64,000 nucleotides of DNA from the NCBI GenBank assembly GCA_026004435.1, contig BPJD01000003.1, forward strand, positions 91,665 to 155,664, written 5' to 3'. Origin of the DNA: Patescibacteria group bacterium. Lineage in GTDB: Bacteria; Patescibacteriota; Microgenomatia; UBA1406; GWC2-37-13. This document shows, in pieces, positions 1 to 8,641 of this stretch. The translations under genes and the position numbers were made by a program. Below the pieces are notes generated by a model. It was not told the DNA's origin, made no database searches, and saw only the letters and a program-made list of their open reading frames with translations. Every line of letters begins with the position of its first letter. Within the stretch, counting starts at the first letter, position 1.

Positions 1-163
1 GAGGCGACTTATAAGTACTAGCAGTAAAATAAGTCATTAAAATCTCATTGACCTTATTATCAGCTATTGCTTTAAGGAGTTTAAAATAATCATTATAACT
101 TAATCTTTTCCCATTAAGTTTTTTTTGAATAATCTCAACTATTTGCAAATCCTCTGATGACAT
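1..163 (-). CDS. Partial thymidine/AMP phosphorylase-like protein, N-terminal helical domain
   Basis: An open frame starts with ATG at 163 and runs off the left edge, giving 54 residues without a stop. The peptide (EIIQKKLNGKRLS, then a helical stretch ending FTAS) resembles the start of the helical-bundle domain of the thymidine/pyrimidine-nucleoside/AMP phosphorylase family, where E. coli DeoA begins with a similar EIIRKK segment. Such enzymes release the base from nucleosides or AMP by phosphorolysis. The start lies 6 nt after the murJ stop on the same strand, so the two genes are probably co-transcribed. The catalytic domain is outside the window, so the exact substrate cannot be judged. 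Confidence 0.5.
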   Translation of the reverse strand, partial: MSSEDLQIVEIIQKKLNGKRLSYNDYFKLLKAIADNKVNEILMTYFTASTYKSP

Positions 164-169
164 AAGTTT

Positions 170-1798
170 TTATTCAACTGATGTAAAATATTGTATCAGA
201 TTTCTTCTATATCTTTCTATACGAGATAAAACTTTAGGAATAATTAAAAACTGTTTTATGTCAACAAGCCAAGCTAAGACAACAAAGACAGAGCCAAAAA
301 CAAAACAGGTTAAACCAAGCAAAACTAATAAAGTAATTAAGTTTATTGTTTCAATAAATAGCCCGTCTACCAGCCTCATGAAATTATAAGCAACAACAGA
401 GCTTAAAAATGTAATTGCATAAATCTTGGCAGTTTCAATAATAAAATGCGAATCAACAAACCTGAATTTTCTATTTAGATAAAACCCTAAACACAAAGTA
501 TTAAGTGTATTTGTGATTGTAAAAGCCAAAGCCAGATACCAGACCTGTTTGTTTAAAAACACAACAAAGTAATAACTGATCAAAATAGAAACAACTGTAA
601 ACAAACTGTTGACAATAAGCGGAATTTTGGTTTTAAATAAAGCAAAAAAAGTTTTATTATAAAGATAAAATAAACTGTGAAAGGGAATTGAGTAAGCAAA
701 CATTGAAACAGTATAAGCAGTAGTTACAGTAGCAGACCAATCAAACTTTTCACCTCCAAAAAACACTCTTACAATAGGAGTTCTGGCAAAGATCAAGAAA
801 AAGGATACAGGTACAGTAGTAAAGATAACAAGCAATGTATTGTTTTTTATAATTTCTGCTATTTGTTTTGTTTTACCTTCCTCGCTTAAAGAAGAGATAA
901 ATGGGTAAGCTGCCTGCGAGATTGACTGGCCTATTAACGAGACCGGCAGATACTGAAGTCTTTGAGCTAAATAAAAGGCAGTATACGAACCTAAACCCAA
1001 CAATGTTGACAAAGCAAGCTCAACAGTTGACTCAAGCTGTTTAACAATGAGATTAACAACCCGAGTTGACGAAAGCAGAATAAAATCTTTAAAAGACCTA
1101 TCTGGTTTAAAGCTAAACACATACTTAAAATCTGTTAACTTAATTATGCCAAGCTGAGAAACAGCATACATAAAAGATCCTAAAACAACGCCAAATATCA
1201 ATGCAGACAGACCTAAACTTCCAGCGAAAATAAGTGTTATAAGCATAATAGAAAGATTATAAAACAATGGAGCTAAAGCAGTAAGCAAAAACCTTTTTTC
1301 AACCTGAGCAAACGCGCTTAGAACAGAACCTATGGTTAAAAAAGGCACCTGAGTTGCCAAGATTATACGGGTATAATAAACAACAATTCTCTGTTGCTCA
1401 GGATCAAAACCAGGAGTCATAAGGCCAACCAAAAACTCAGCAAAAACAATGGCTAAAACTACTAAAACCAGCAAAAACAACATAAACAAATTTAAATTTA
1501 CCGAGATAGATTTATAAAACCTCTCCTGAGACTGTCTGCGATATCTTAAAACTAAAGGAATTAACGAATAACCTAAAACACCTGAGACAACAGAGTCAAA
1601 GAGCATATCAGGCAGTCTGAAACTGGCAAAAAACAGATCAAGCTCTTCAACTGTAAAAAAATAGGAAAAAACCCTATACCTAATAAACCCTAAAACTCTG
1701 GAAAACCCAAACATTAAAGCAATAATTAATGCTGATGAAAGTATGCTTGTCTGCTGGGTAAAAAACAGGTTTTTAAATTTTCTCCACAGTTTAAACAT
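170..1798 (-). CDS. murJ: Lipid II flippase MurJ (MviN family)
   Basis: This 542-residue polytopic membrane protein has about 14 hydrophobic segments and the MurJ/MviN-type N-terminus (SRVLGFIRYRVFSYFF, about residues 33-48). The central LSSTRVVNLIVKQLE stretch and the length are also typical of the family. MurJ moves the peptidoglycan precursor lipid II across the cytoplasmic membrane. It diverges from mraZ across only 41 bp and is followed after 6 nt by the partial phosphorylase gene. I see no convincing promoter for it in the short divergent spacer. Confidence 0.93.
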   Translation of the reverse strand: MFKLWRKFKNLFFTQQTSILSSALIIALMFGFSRVLGFIRYRVFSYFFTVEELDLFFASFRLPDMLFDSVVSGVLGYSLIPLVLRYRRQSQERFYKSISVNLNLFMLFLLVLVVLAIVFAEFLVGLMTPGFDPEQQRIVVYYTRIILATQVPFLTIGSVLSAFAQVEKRFLLTALAPLFYNLSIMLITLIFAGSLGLSALIFGVVLGSFMYAVSQLGIIKLTDFKYVFSFKPDRSFKDFILLSSTRVVNLIVKQLESTVELALSTLLGLGSYTAFYLAQRLQYLPVSLIGQSISQAAYPFISSLSEEGKTKQIAEIIKNNTLLVIFTTVPVSFFLIFARTPIVRVFFGGEKFDWSATVTTAYTVSMFAYSIPFHSLFYLYNKTFFALFKTKIPLIVNSLFTVVSILISYYFVVFLNKQVWYLALAFTITNTLNTLCLGFYLNRKFRFVDSHFIIETAKIYAITFLSSVVAYNFMRLVDGLFIETINLITLLVLLGLTCFVFGSVFVVLAWLVDIKQFLIIPKVLSRIERYRRNLIQYFTSVE

Positions 1799-1801
1799 AA
1801 T

Positions 1802-1831
1802 TTGACAACTACCGCAAATTTGGTGTAAAAT
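1802..1831 (+). promoter_or_regulatory. Sigma-70-type promoter of mraZ-rsmH-ftsL
   Basis: A perfect TTGACA (1802-1807) is followed after 18 bp by TAAAAT (1826-1831) preceded by TG. The mraZ ATG is 8 nt past the -10 box, so transcription should begin at or within a base or two of the start codon, giving a leaderless mRNA. No Shine-Dalgarno sequence fits in the gap. Confidence 0.75.
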
Positions 1832-1855
1832 GGTTACATATGGTTTTCTTTGGTG
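1821..1855 (+). promoter_or_regulatory. Probable MraZ operator: four TGGTN direct repeats, 10-bp period
   Basis: TGGTG, TGGTT, TGGTT and TGGTG begin at 1821, 1831, 1841 and 1851, exactly 10 bp apart. Known MraZ sites in E. coli are TGGGN repeats separated by 5 bp, so spacing and core match closely. The array covers the -10 box, the start site and the first codons of mraZ, which fits autorepression by promoter occlusion. Confidence 0.7.
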
Positions 1856-2238
1856 AATTTCACATCTCTTTAACTACAGGCAACAGAGTTGCTCTACCAA
1901 AAAAAATTCGTGAACAACTTGATAACCATACATTTATTCTAACAAAGGGTTTTGACTTTTGTTTATCTGGATATAGAACACAGGACTGGGAAAAAAAAGC
2001 AAAAGAACTTATGAACAGTTCTTTGCTTGACAAAACAGATATTAGGAAAAAAAGAATAATGTTTTCTTCTGCTGTTTATCTGGAGTTTGACAACCAAGGC
2101 AGATTTATTCTGCCAAAAAACCTGCTTGATTTTGCAGGAATTCAAAAAGAAGTTGTAATCATCGGAGTCGGAGACCACTTTGAGATCTGGGCAAAAGAAA
2201 ACTGGGAAGTTTATCAAAATCAAGATGACAATGAATAA
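1840..2238 (+). CDS. mraZ: Transcriptional regulator MraZ
   Basis: The 132-residue product has two AbrB-like half repeats, marked by NRVALPKKIRE (about residues 15-25) and NQGRFILPKNL in the second half. MraZ forms a ring-shaped oligomer that binds direct repeats upstream of its own gene and represses the division and cell-wall cluster. It is first in an operon whose next gene, rsmH, overlaps its 3' end by 8 nt. The ATG is supported by the promoter spacing and by the MraZ-type N-terminus. Four TGGTN repeats overlap its promoter and start. Confidence 0.95.
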   Translation: MVFFGEFHISLTTGNRVALPKKIREQLDNHTFILTKGFDFCLSGYRTQDWEKKAKELMNSSLLDKTDIRKKRIMFSSAVYLEFDNQGRFILPKNLLDFAGIQKEVVIIGVGDHFEIWAKENWEVYQNQDDNE

Positions 2239-3082
2239 ACACACTCCAGTATTATACAATCAAGTGATTGACGAACTGTCAGACACCAACCTAACCAAGA
2301 TTATAGACGCAACAGCAGGACAAGGAGGTTATCTTAAAACTCTTTTGGCTGATAAATCAAAAAAAATACTGGCAATTGACATAGACCCACTGCAAATTAA
2401 AAGATTAAAGGAAATTTATAAAGAAGAACATAAATCCGGCAGGATAATTTTTCAACAAGGAAACTTTGCCAATCTAGATAAATTTGCCAAAAAGCACAAT
2501 TTTTATCCAGCATCAGCAGTTATCTTTGACCTGGGTTTGTCTTGGGATCAGATGATCTCTTATCATAAAGGGTTTTCATACAAACAGGAGCAAGATGATC
2601 TTGATATGAGATTCAACTCCAGATTTAAATACACTGCAGCGGATTTGCTCAACAACCTAACGGAAGATCAACTGCTTGATGTATTTATGAGTTTTTCTGA
2701 AGAACCAAAGTCTTTTGATCTGGTTAAGGAAATAATAAGAGTCAGAGCAAAAAAAACAATAAAAAAAGTAGCAGATCTAAACAAGGTTATTGCTAAAATA
2801 AGCAAAAAAGACTCAACTTACAGAAGAATTTATCAAGCATTGAGAATAGCTGTTAATAATGAGTTTGTTAATTTAAAAAAAGGATTGGACTCTGCCTTAA
2901 AAATTCTTGATTTAAATGGAAAAATTCTTTGTCTAACCTTTAATCCAACAGAAGACAGAATAGTTAAAAGATTTATTAAAAACAACAACTTAGCCTCAAA
3001 GACAATAAAAAATAAATCTGCAGAAGCTAACTTTGAAAAAATTGCAACATTACGAGTTATTGTAAAAACCAATGACAAATAA
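2231..3082 (+). CDS. rsmH: 16S rRNA (cytosine-1402 N4) methyltransferase RsmH
   Basis: RsmH methylates N4 of C1402 in the 16S rRNA decoding centre using S-adenosylmethionine. The ATG at 2231 begins MNKHTPVLYNQV, the usual family start; the frame extends upstream but the extension lies inside mraZ and is unlikely to be translated. The SAM-binding loop (DATAGQGGY) is near residue 21 and the FDLGLSWDQM motif near residue 95. At 283 residues it is slightly shorter than the roughly 310 typical of the family. It overlaps mraZ by 8 nt and ftsL by 11 nt, indicating coupled translation. Confidence 0.93.
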   Translation: MNKHTPVLYNQVIDELSDTNLTKIIDATAGQGGYLKTLLADKSKKILAIDIDPLQIKRLKEIYKEEHKSGRIIFQQGNFANLDKFAKKHNFYPASAVIFDLGLSWDQMISYHKGFSYKQEQDDLDMRFNSRFKYTAADLLNNLTEDQLLDVFMSFSEEPKSFDLVKEIIRVRAKKTIKKVADLNKVIAKISKKDSTYRRIYQALRIAVNNEFVNLKKGLDSALKILDLNGKILCLTFNPTEDRIVKRFIKNNNLASKTIKNKSAEANFEKIATLRVIVKTNDK

Positions 3083-3347
3083 ACTTTATTTTACAGCCTT
3101 AATAGTTTTGGCAGTAATGTTTACAGCAAATATATTTCTGTATACTAAACTCTTAAGTTTTTCTAACCAAATTAAAACAATAGAAGAAAAAACAATAAAA
3201 CTCCAGCTAGAAAATAGTCTCTTTGAAAAAAAGGTTTATAAAAAAAGTTCTTTGAAGGTTATTGAAGAAAAAGCCAAACTTTTAGGATTAGAGGATAAAC
3301 AAGAACTAGTAATTCTCAGTGATCCAAAAATTGCTCTGTCCAACTAA
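3072..3347 (+). CDS. FtsL/DivIC-like cell-division protein
   Basis: This 91-residue protein has one N-terminal membrane segment (about residues 7-25) followed by a predicted coiled coil rich in Glu, Lys and Leu, the architecture of FtsL/DivIC septum proteins. Its place directly after mraZ-rsmH is where ftsL normally sits. The short, weakly conserved sequence does not separate FtsL from DivIC. It ends 1 nt before the convergent ftsK stop, so the usual next gene, ftsI, is absent here. Confidence 0.75.
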   Translation: MTNKLYFTALIVLAVMFTANIFLYTKLLSFSNQIKTIEEKTIKLQLENSLFEKKVYKKSSLKVIEEKAKLLGLEDKQELVILSDPKIALSN

Positions 3348-3348
3348 G

Positions 3349-5517
3349 TTAATTTGATTGATCAATCTGGCGTTTTAAAACCTTTCTGGGTTTAGATCCT
3401 TCAGCCGGACCTACATAACCAGCTTTTTCCAGTTGATCTAAAATTCTTGCGGCTCTGGCATAGCCAATAGACAAGTACCTTTGAAGTAATGAAGCAGATG
3501 CTGTTTTTTGACCTATAATAAGGCTTAAGGCTTTGTCAAACAAAACATCTTTTCCTTCAAGACTTATTGAGTTGGATTTTTTTGAGGTTTGAATATACTC
3601 TGTTGAGCCCTGAATAATTTCTTTGTCATACTCAGTTTCTAAATTGTGAGACTTTAAAAACTCAATAATCTTTTTAATCTCTGACCCGCTGATATAAGGA
3701 CCCTGGATACGATTAGGTTTTGACTGATCAGGCGGCAAAAACAGCATATCTCCTTTGCCCAGCAGTTTTTCAGCTCCCGGACCATCTAAGATAACTCTTG
3801 AGTCAACCATTGACGAGACATTAAAGGCAATTCTGGTTGGAATGTTGGCTTTCATTAAACCGGTTATTACATCAACCGATGGTCTTTGGGTAGCTAAAAC
3901 CAAGTGAATTCCAACAGCTCTTGCCATTTGAGCCAATCTTGTAATTAACTCTTCAACATCTTTGGCAGCATACATCATTAAATCAGCCAGCTCGTCTATA
4001 ATAAATATAATGTATGGTTTTTTTTCTACATTTGGCAGTTCATTATAATCTTGTATGTTTCTGACACCTAAATCAGCAAACTCTTTGTACCTATTATTCA
4101 TCTCTTTTACTGTCCAACGCAGAGCAGAAACTGTTTGATCAGGCTCAACAATTACATCTGTAAGCAGATGAGGAATACCGTTGTATAAGGTCAGTTCTAC
4201 TCTTTTGGGATCAACCATAATCATCTTTAACTCATCAGGCCTGGTTCTCATCAAAAAACTGCAGATCCAAGCATTTAACAAGACAGACTTACCTGAACCT
4301 GTTGCGCCTGCAATAAGCACATGCGGCATTCTGGAGATTGAGTAAAACTTTAGTTCGCCGCCAACATCAAGTCCTAAAGGCACAGTGGTCGGATCTGTTT
4401 CTTTTTGCAAAACAGGGCTGGACAACACATCTCGTAAAGTAACTATTTGAGGACGAATATTTGGCAGTTCAATACCAACCAATGATCTTCCGGGTATTGG
4501 AGCCTCAATTCTAACCTGTCCTTTTGGGGCTGCCAAGTTTAAAGCTAGATCATTAGCCAGTGTTGTTATCTTAGACAGTTTTGTGCCTAGAGGAATTTTT
4601 AATGCATACTGAGTTACTGCAGGACCATAGTTTATCTCAACAACACTTGCTCTAATACCAAAACTGCTTAAGGTTTCCTCTATAGTCTGGGCATTTTTCT
4701 TGACATCTCCTCTTTCTGCTGCTTTTTGCTGGATATCCTCAAGCAATGATAATGGAGGAAACAAGTAAGAAGACTGCAAATCAGCGGCTGGAAAAGGCTT
4801 AATTAAATGTTGATCAGGCTTGGTTTCCTGTTTAATCTCTGACTTTGAGGTATTTGCAAAGACCTCAGTACCTGCATTAATCTTAATATCTTTTTCTTTG
4901 GATTGTTCTTGTGGCTTTTCTTCTATTGTCTCTTTCTTAATCTCCTCAATCTTTGACAACTCTGTTTTGGTATTAGCTAAAACATTTTTAAATCCAAGAT
5001 AAAGTTTTTTTACCAGATTAATAAACTTAACAAACCCTAAAACAATGTCTGTAAAAGACAGATCAAAAAATAACACCAAACCAAAAAAAAAGCTCACAAG
5101 AAATATACTATAAGCTCCTGCAGATGAAAACGCATAAGCAATATTTTCAAATAAAAATCTGCCGTAGTCTCCTGCCTGATTTAAACCTATAAGAGAAATA
5201 AAGATTAAAATAAAACCTGAAGTAATATTCCATTTTACAACTCGAAATTTTTCATTTGATAAAAAATGCGTTGCAATCAACAAGAAAATAAAGGGAACAA
5301 AAAATGCAAAACCTGAGAACTTAAAAAACAATAACTGTCTAATGAATAAAGTAAAAAAACCTTGCAATGAGGGACTAAAATAACTGGCCAATGACACTCC
5401 TGTTACTATAAAAAGGAGCACAAAAAAAACAAACAGAATATTATTAAATAATTTTTTTGGTAGATCAATCTTTTTTCCGAGCAAACTTATCTTCATAGCT
5501 TTTTTTCTTCTTGGCAT
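3349..5517 (-). CDS. ftsK: DNA translocase FtsK/SpoIIIE
   Basis: A 722-residue FtsK: four or so N-terminal membrane segments, a linker of about 100 residues rich in Glu/Lys, then the RecA-like motor with Walker A GATGSGKS and Walker B IIFIIDELADLM, and a C-terminal winged-helix gamma domain (SIGYARAARILDQLEKAGYV). The gamma domain reads orienting DNA sequences and the motor pumps chromosome ends through the closing septum. I chose the ATG at 5517; an in-frame TTG at 5523 would add two residues. It converges on ftsL with a 1-nt gap, leaving no room for separate terminators. Confidence 0.93.
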   Translation of the reverse strand: MPRRKKAMKISLLGKKIDLPKKLFNNILFVFFVLLFIVTGVSLASYFSPSLQGFFTLFIRQLLFFKFSGFAFFVPFIFLLIATHFLSNEKFRVVKWNITSGFILIFISLIGLNQAGDYGRFLFENIAYAFSSAGAYSIFLVSFFFGLVLFFDLSFTDIVLGFVKFINLVKKLYLGFKNVLANTKTELSKIEEIKKETIEEKPQEQSKEKDIKINAGTEVFANTSKSEIKQETKPDQHLIKPFPAADLQSSYLFPPLSLLEDIQQKAAERGDVKKNAQTIEETLSSFGIRASVVEINYGPAVTQYALKIPLGTKLSKITTLANDLALNLAAPKGQVRIEAPIPGRSLVGIELPNIRPQIVTLRDVLSSPVLQKETDPTTVPLGLDVGGELKFYSISRMPHVLIAGATGSGKSVLLNAWICSFLMRTRPDELKMIMVDPKRVELTLYNGIPHLLTDVIVEPDQTVSALRWTVKEMNNRYKEFADLGVRNIQDYNELPNVEKKPYIIFIIDELADLMMYAAKDVEELITRLAQMARAVGIHLVLATQRPSVDVITGLMKANIPTRIAFNVSSMVDSRVILDGPGAEKLLGKGDMLFLPPDQSKPNRIQGPYISGSEIKKIIEFLKSHNLETEYDKEIIQGSTEYIQTSKKSNSISLEGKDVLFDKALSLIIGQKTASASLLQRYLSIGYARAARILDQLEKAGYVGPAEGSKPRKVLKRQIDQSN

Positions 5518-5640
5518 ATACAATACATCTTAACTTATTAGGCTTAAAAAAGCAATAAAACAACTTAAAGATCTAGTTTATCATACTAAAAAATTAGTCA
5601 GCAGGTTTAATTTTATTGCCAAAAAAATCAAAATTAAGAA

Positions 5641-7716
5641 TTAATTAAGTTTTTCAATTAATGCAAGATTGATTCTGCCAAGATCATCTATTTTGATTAT
5701 CTTAACTCTGACTCTTTCTCCAACCTTAACAATCTCTGAGGGATCTTTAACAAATTTTTTACTAAGGTTTGAGACATGAATCATACCATCTTTTCCCGGA
5801 AAAAGATTTACTATTGCTCCAAATGGAAGCAGTCTAACAACCTGCCCATCGTAGACATCTCCAACCTGAACCTCTCTAATCATATTATTTATATACTCAG
5901 CCGCTGCATTAACAGAGTCTTTATCAACTCCGCTAATTACAGCCTGACCAGCCTCATCTATATTTATTTCAGCTCCTGTTTTGGCAATAATTGATTTAAT
6001 AGTTTTGCCCCCCGGACCTATGACCTCGCCTATCTTGTCTTCAGGCAGTTTTATTACTACAATCTTAGGCGCATAACTGGAGATCTCTTTTCTAGGCGTA
6101 GACAAAACAGCTTTCATTTTGTCTAAAATAAACAGTCTGGCTTTTTTTGCTTGTTCTAATGCCTCTTGAAGCATTTGATCCGTTAGTCCTTCGTTCTTTA
6201 CATCAAGCTGAACTGCTGTAATTCCTGTTTCTGATCCAGCAACTTTAAAATCCATCTCGCCTGAAAAGTCTTCTAACCCAATAATATCAGTTAAAATTTT
6301 GTAATCAGTGTCTGAACTGCTAAACAAGCCCATAGCAATACCGGCAACCATTGATTTTATAGGCACACCAGCATCCATTAGAGCCAAAGTAGAACCGCAA
6401 ACAGATGCCATTGAGGTTGAACCATTGGATGATAAAACCTCAGAAACAACTCTGATTGTGTACGGAAAGTCTTTTTCTAAAGGTAGAACAGGTATTAATG
6501 CCTTTTCAGCTAAAGCTCCATGCCCAATCTCTCTTCTAGAAGGAGATCCTAATCTGCCAACCTCACCTACTGAGTAGGGAGGCATATAGTAATGGTGCAT
6601 ATATCTTTTAACCTCCTGACCTTCTGAACTTTCAATTAGTTGTTCAAGACCTGGAGCTCCAAGAGTTGCTACAGACAATACCTGCGTATTACCTCTTTGA
6701 AACAGGCCAGAACCGTGAGTTCTGGGCAGTATAGACACATCAACAGTTATTGGTCTAATCTCATCAAACTTTCTTGAGTCAACTCTTTTGTTGTCTTCTA
6801 AAACAGTCTTTCTAACATACTCTTTCTCAAGTTTAAAAATAATTGAGTCAACATCAGTTAGATCTGGATTCTCAGCAGTAATCTGTTCAATTAACTTTTG
6901 TTTTTCAGACAGATATTTGTCATTGTTTTTTAGTCTTAAATCAACAAGTTTGCCAACAGCATCAAGGTATTTTTCCTTAAGTTGACTAATTGAATCCTGA
7001 GATTCAGTTATCTTCATTTTTTCAACCGAAAACTCACTGGCAAATTTAGTTAATTGTTGTATTAAGTTCTGGTTATACTCTTTTGCAGATAAAACTGCTT
7101 TTAAAAAAATTTCTTCCGGCACTTCTTTGGCCATTGACTCAATCATTACTACTTTTTTTTCATTGCTTGCTATGAACAGATCTAAATTAGAAAACTCTTT
7201 TTCCTCTTCTGTTGGATTATTAATAAACTGATGGCTATCTGATTGTATATAAGCTATTTCTGATCCTACAATTGGACCTTTAAAAGGTACTTTTGAAATC
7301 ATTAATCCTGCTGATACTGCAAGCAAGGAAAGAAAATCCAGCGAGTTAACTCCATCTACAGATAACTCTGTAATAATAATCTGAGTCTCATAATTAAAGT
7401 TTTTGGGGAGAAATGGTCTGATTGATCTGTCAACCAATCTTGATCTTAGTATTACTTCATCGCTTGGCTTGCCTTCTCTTTTTATCCATCTTGAACCTTT
7501 GATTCTACCTCCAGCATAAAGTTTTTCAACATACTCAACCTGAAGCGGCACAAAATCTATGCCTTCTCTTTGCTGACCTACAACTATAGTAACCAGCAGA
7601 CAGTTTCCTCCTTGTTTAGCTAAAATAGCTGAGTCAGCAGATGGTGCAAGCTGACCAACCTGCAGTACTACATCTGTTGGTTTGGTTTTTATTATGTATT
7701 CTTTAAAGTTTTTCAT
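5641..7716 (-). CDS. pnp: Polyribonucleotide nucleotidyltransferase (PNPase)
   Basis: The 691-residue enzyme carries two RNase PH-like domains separated by a helical region, then a KH domain (IGEVIGPGGKTIKSI) and an S1 domain (DGQVVRLLPFGAIV) at the C-terminus. PNPase degrades RNA 3' to 5' by phosphorolysis and takes part in mRNA turnover. Length and domain order are standard. It lies 6 nt downstream of rpsO, the conserved rpsO-pnp arrangement, and shares the rpsO promoter. Confidence 0.96.
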   Translation of the reverse strand: MKNFKEYIIKTKPTDVVLQVGQLAPSADSAILAKQGGNCLLVTIVVGQQREGIDFVPLQVEYVEKLYAGGRIKGSRWIKREGKPSDEVILRSRLVDRSIRPFLPKNFNYETQIIITELSVDGVNSLDFLSLLAVSAGLMISKVPFKGPIVGSEIAYIQSDSHQFINNPTEEEKEFSNLDLFIASNEKKVVMIESMAKEVPEEIFLKAVLSAKEYNQNLIQQLTKFASEFSVEKMKITESQDSISQLKEKYLDAVGKLVDLRLKNNDKYLSEKQKLIEQITAENPDLTDVDSIIFKLEKEYVRKTVLEDNKRVDSRKFDEIRPITVDVSILPRTHGSGLFQRGNTQVLSVATLGAPGLEQLIESSEGQEVKRYMHHYYMPPYSVGEVGRLGSPSRREIGHGALAEKALIPVLPLEKDFPYTIRVVSEVLSSNGSTSMASVCGSTLALMDAGVPIKSMVAGIAMGLFSSSDTDYKILTDIIGLEDFSGEMDFKVAGSETGITAVQLDVKNEGLTDQMLQEALEQAKKARLFILDKMKAVLSTPRKEISSYAPKIVVIKLPEDKIGEVIGPGGKTIKSIIAKTGAEINIDEAGQAVISGVDKDSVNAAAEYINNMIREVQVGDVYDGQVVRLLPFGAIVNLFPGKDGMIHVSNLSKKFVKDPSEIVKVGERVRVKIIKIDDLGRINLALIEKLN

Positions 7717-7722
7717 ATATTA

Positions 7723-8148
7723 TTACTTTTTCAAACCTAATCTGGAGATCAGTTTTTGATATCTGTCTTCATCAAATTGTTTGAGATAATAAAGCAGTCT
7801 TCTTCTCTTTGATACTACCTTTAACAAACCTTTTCTTGAATGATTATCTTTTTTATTGCTTTCCAAATGTTCTACTAAATTTTCAATTTTTTTTGTAAGC
7901 AAAGCTATCTGGACCTCAGGGGAGCCTGTATCTCCTTTATGGATAGCAAACATATCAATAATCTCCTGTTTGCTGTCCGGCAGTTTAACAGCTCCGTTTT
8001 CCTTATTGGTTTTGTTATTGTCTGTTTTTTGTTTGGACTTGCTTGTTTTGCTTTCTGATTTTGGAGTTTTTGATTCAGCAGTCTTTTTTACACTACTGGT
8101 TGTTTTTTTATCGTTATTAGTTTTATTTGTTTTCTCATCGTTTGCCAT
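7723..8148 (-). CDS. rpsO: Ribosomal protein S15 with lysine-rich N-terminal extension
   Basis: The C-terminal ~85 residues are a normal S15 ([15 protein letters not shown], later [15 protein letters not shown]), which binds 16S rRNA and nucleates assembly of the small-subunit platform. The first ~56 residues are extra: low-complexity and rich in Lys, Thr, Ser and Asn, without predicted fold. Typical S15 is about 89 residues; this one is 141. The ATG at 8148 is supported by a strong promoter 10 nt upstream, and no internal ATG lies near the start of the conserved domain. First gene of rpsO-pnp. Confidence 0.94.
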   Translation of the reverse strand: MANDEKTNKTNNDKKTTSSVKKTAESKTPKSESKTSKSKQKTDNNKTNKENGAVKLPDSKQEIIDMFAIHKGDTGSPEVQIALLTKKIENLVEHLESNKKDNHSRKGLLKVVSKRRRLLYYLKQFDEDRYQKLISRLGLKK

Positions 8149-8158
8149 AGTACTAGTT

Positions 8159-8187
8159 ATTATACATCAGACAACTTAATAATACAA
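8159..8187 (-). promoter_or_regulatory. Promoter of rpsO-pnp
   Basis: On the minus strand TTGTAT (8187-8182) and a perfect TATAAT (8164-8159) are separated by 17 bp. The -10 box ends 10 nt before the rpsO ATG, so the leader would be only a few nucleotides long, with no Shine-Dalgarno sequence. Confidence 0.7.
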
Positions 8188-8203
8188 GGTTCTTTAAAGA
8201 ACC
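8188..8203. terminator. 16-bp perfect palindrome between the cysteine-rich gene and rpsO
   Basis: GGTTCTTTAAAGAACC is a perfect palindrome 10 nt beyond the stop of the cysteine-rich gene and directly upstream of the rpsO -35 box. It could fold as a short hairpin ending the upstream operon, but the following T tract on the minus strand is interrupted. An operator role for rpsO is an alternative. Confidence 0.35.
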
Positions 8204-8213
8204 TAAATCAATG

Positions 8214-8624
8214 TTAAATATTACCACATTTTGCCTCACAGTCAAAGAGGTTTTCAGTGTTTTCCTGATGTTGTTCAATGCAGTTTTTAACACAGTCTCT
8301 GCAGACTGAGAACTTTTCGTTGTAAATAGGCTGACAGCTATTGTTGACTATACCGCACTGACTAAACTGCCTGCAGACATCTCCAATCACATACTCCATA
8401 GTGCAGAACTCAGCCTTCACAGGACCGCATTCTATCTCTAATCCATGACAGTTAGACACAAAACAGCCTGAACTAGAGTTAATCTGCTGGTCAGTCGGCA
8501 GCACTGCTTTATCGTCTGATTGGCTTTGATGTTGTTTAACCAGATTTTGTTGATACAAAACCAGCAATAGTATAAAAATTGTTACTATAGCAAAAATAAC
8601 CAATATAACTTTGCGGTTTTTCAT
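8214..8624 (-). CDS. Exported cysteine-rich small protein, unknown function
   Basis: The 136-residue product has one N-terminal membrane segment (about residues 6-24) and a short polar linker. The remaining ~83 residues hold 12 cysteines, including CRDC and several C-x3-6-C pairs. An even number of cysteines in an exported domain suggests disulfide bonding. I do not recognise the family. It follows dtd by 17 nt and ends the metG-PBP-A-dtd run. Metal binding cannot be excluded. Confidence 0.75.
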   Translation of the reverse strand: MKNRKVILVIFAIVTIFILLLVLYQQNLVKQHQSQSDDKAVLPTDQQINSSSGCFVSNCHGLEIECGPVKAEFCTMEYVIGDVCRQFSQCGIVNNSCQPIYNEKFSVCRDCVKNCIEQHQENTENLFDCEAKCGNI

Positions 8625-8641
8625 AAGGATAAGGTTAAATT

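Noticed and set aside
1963..2259. 98-codon frame opposite mraZ and rsmH
   Set aside because: It lies wholly within two confidently assigned genes and has no family signature.
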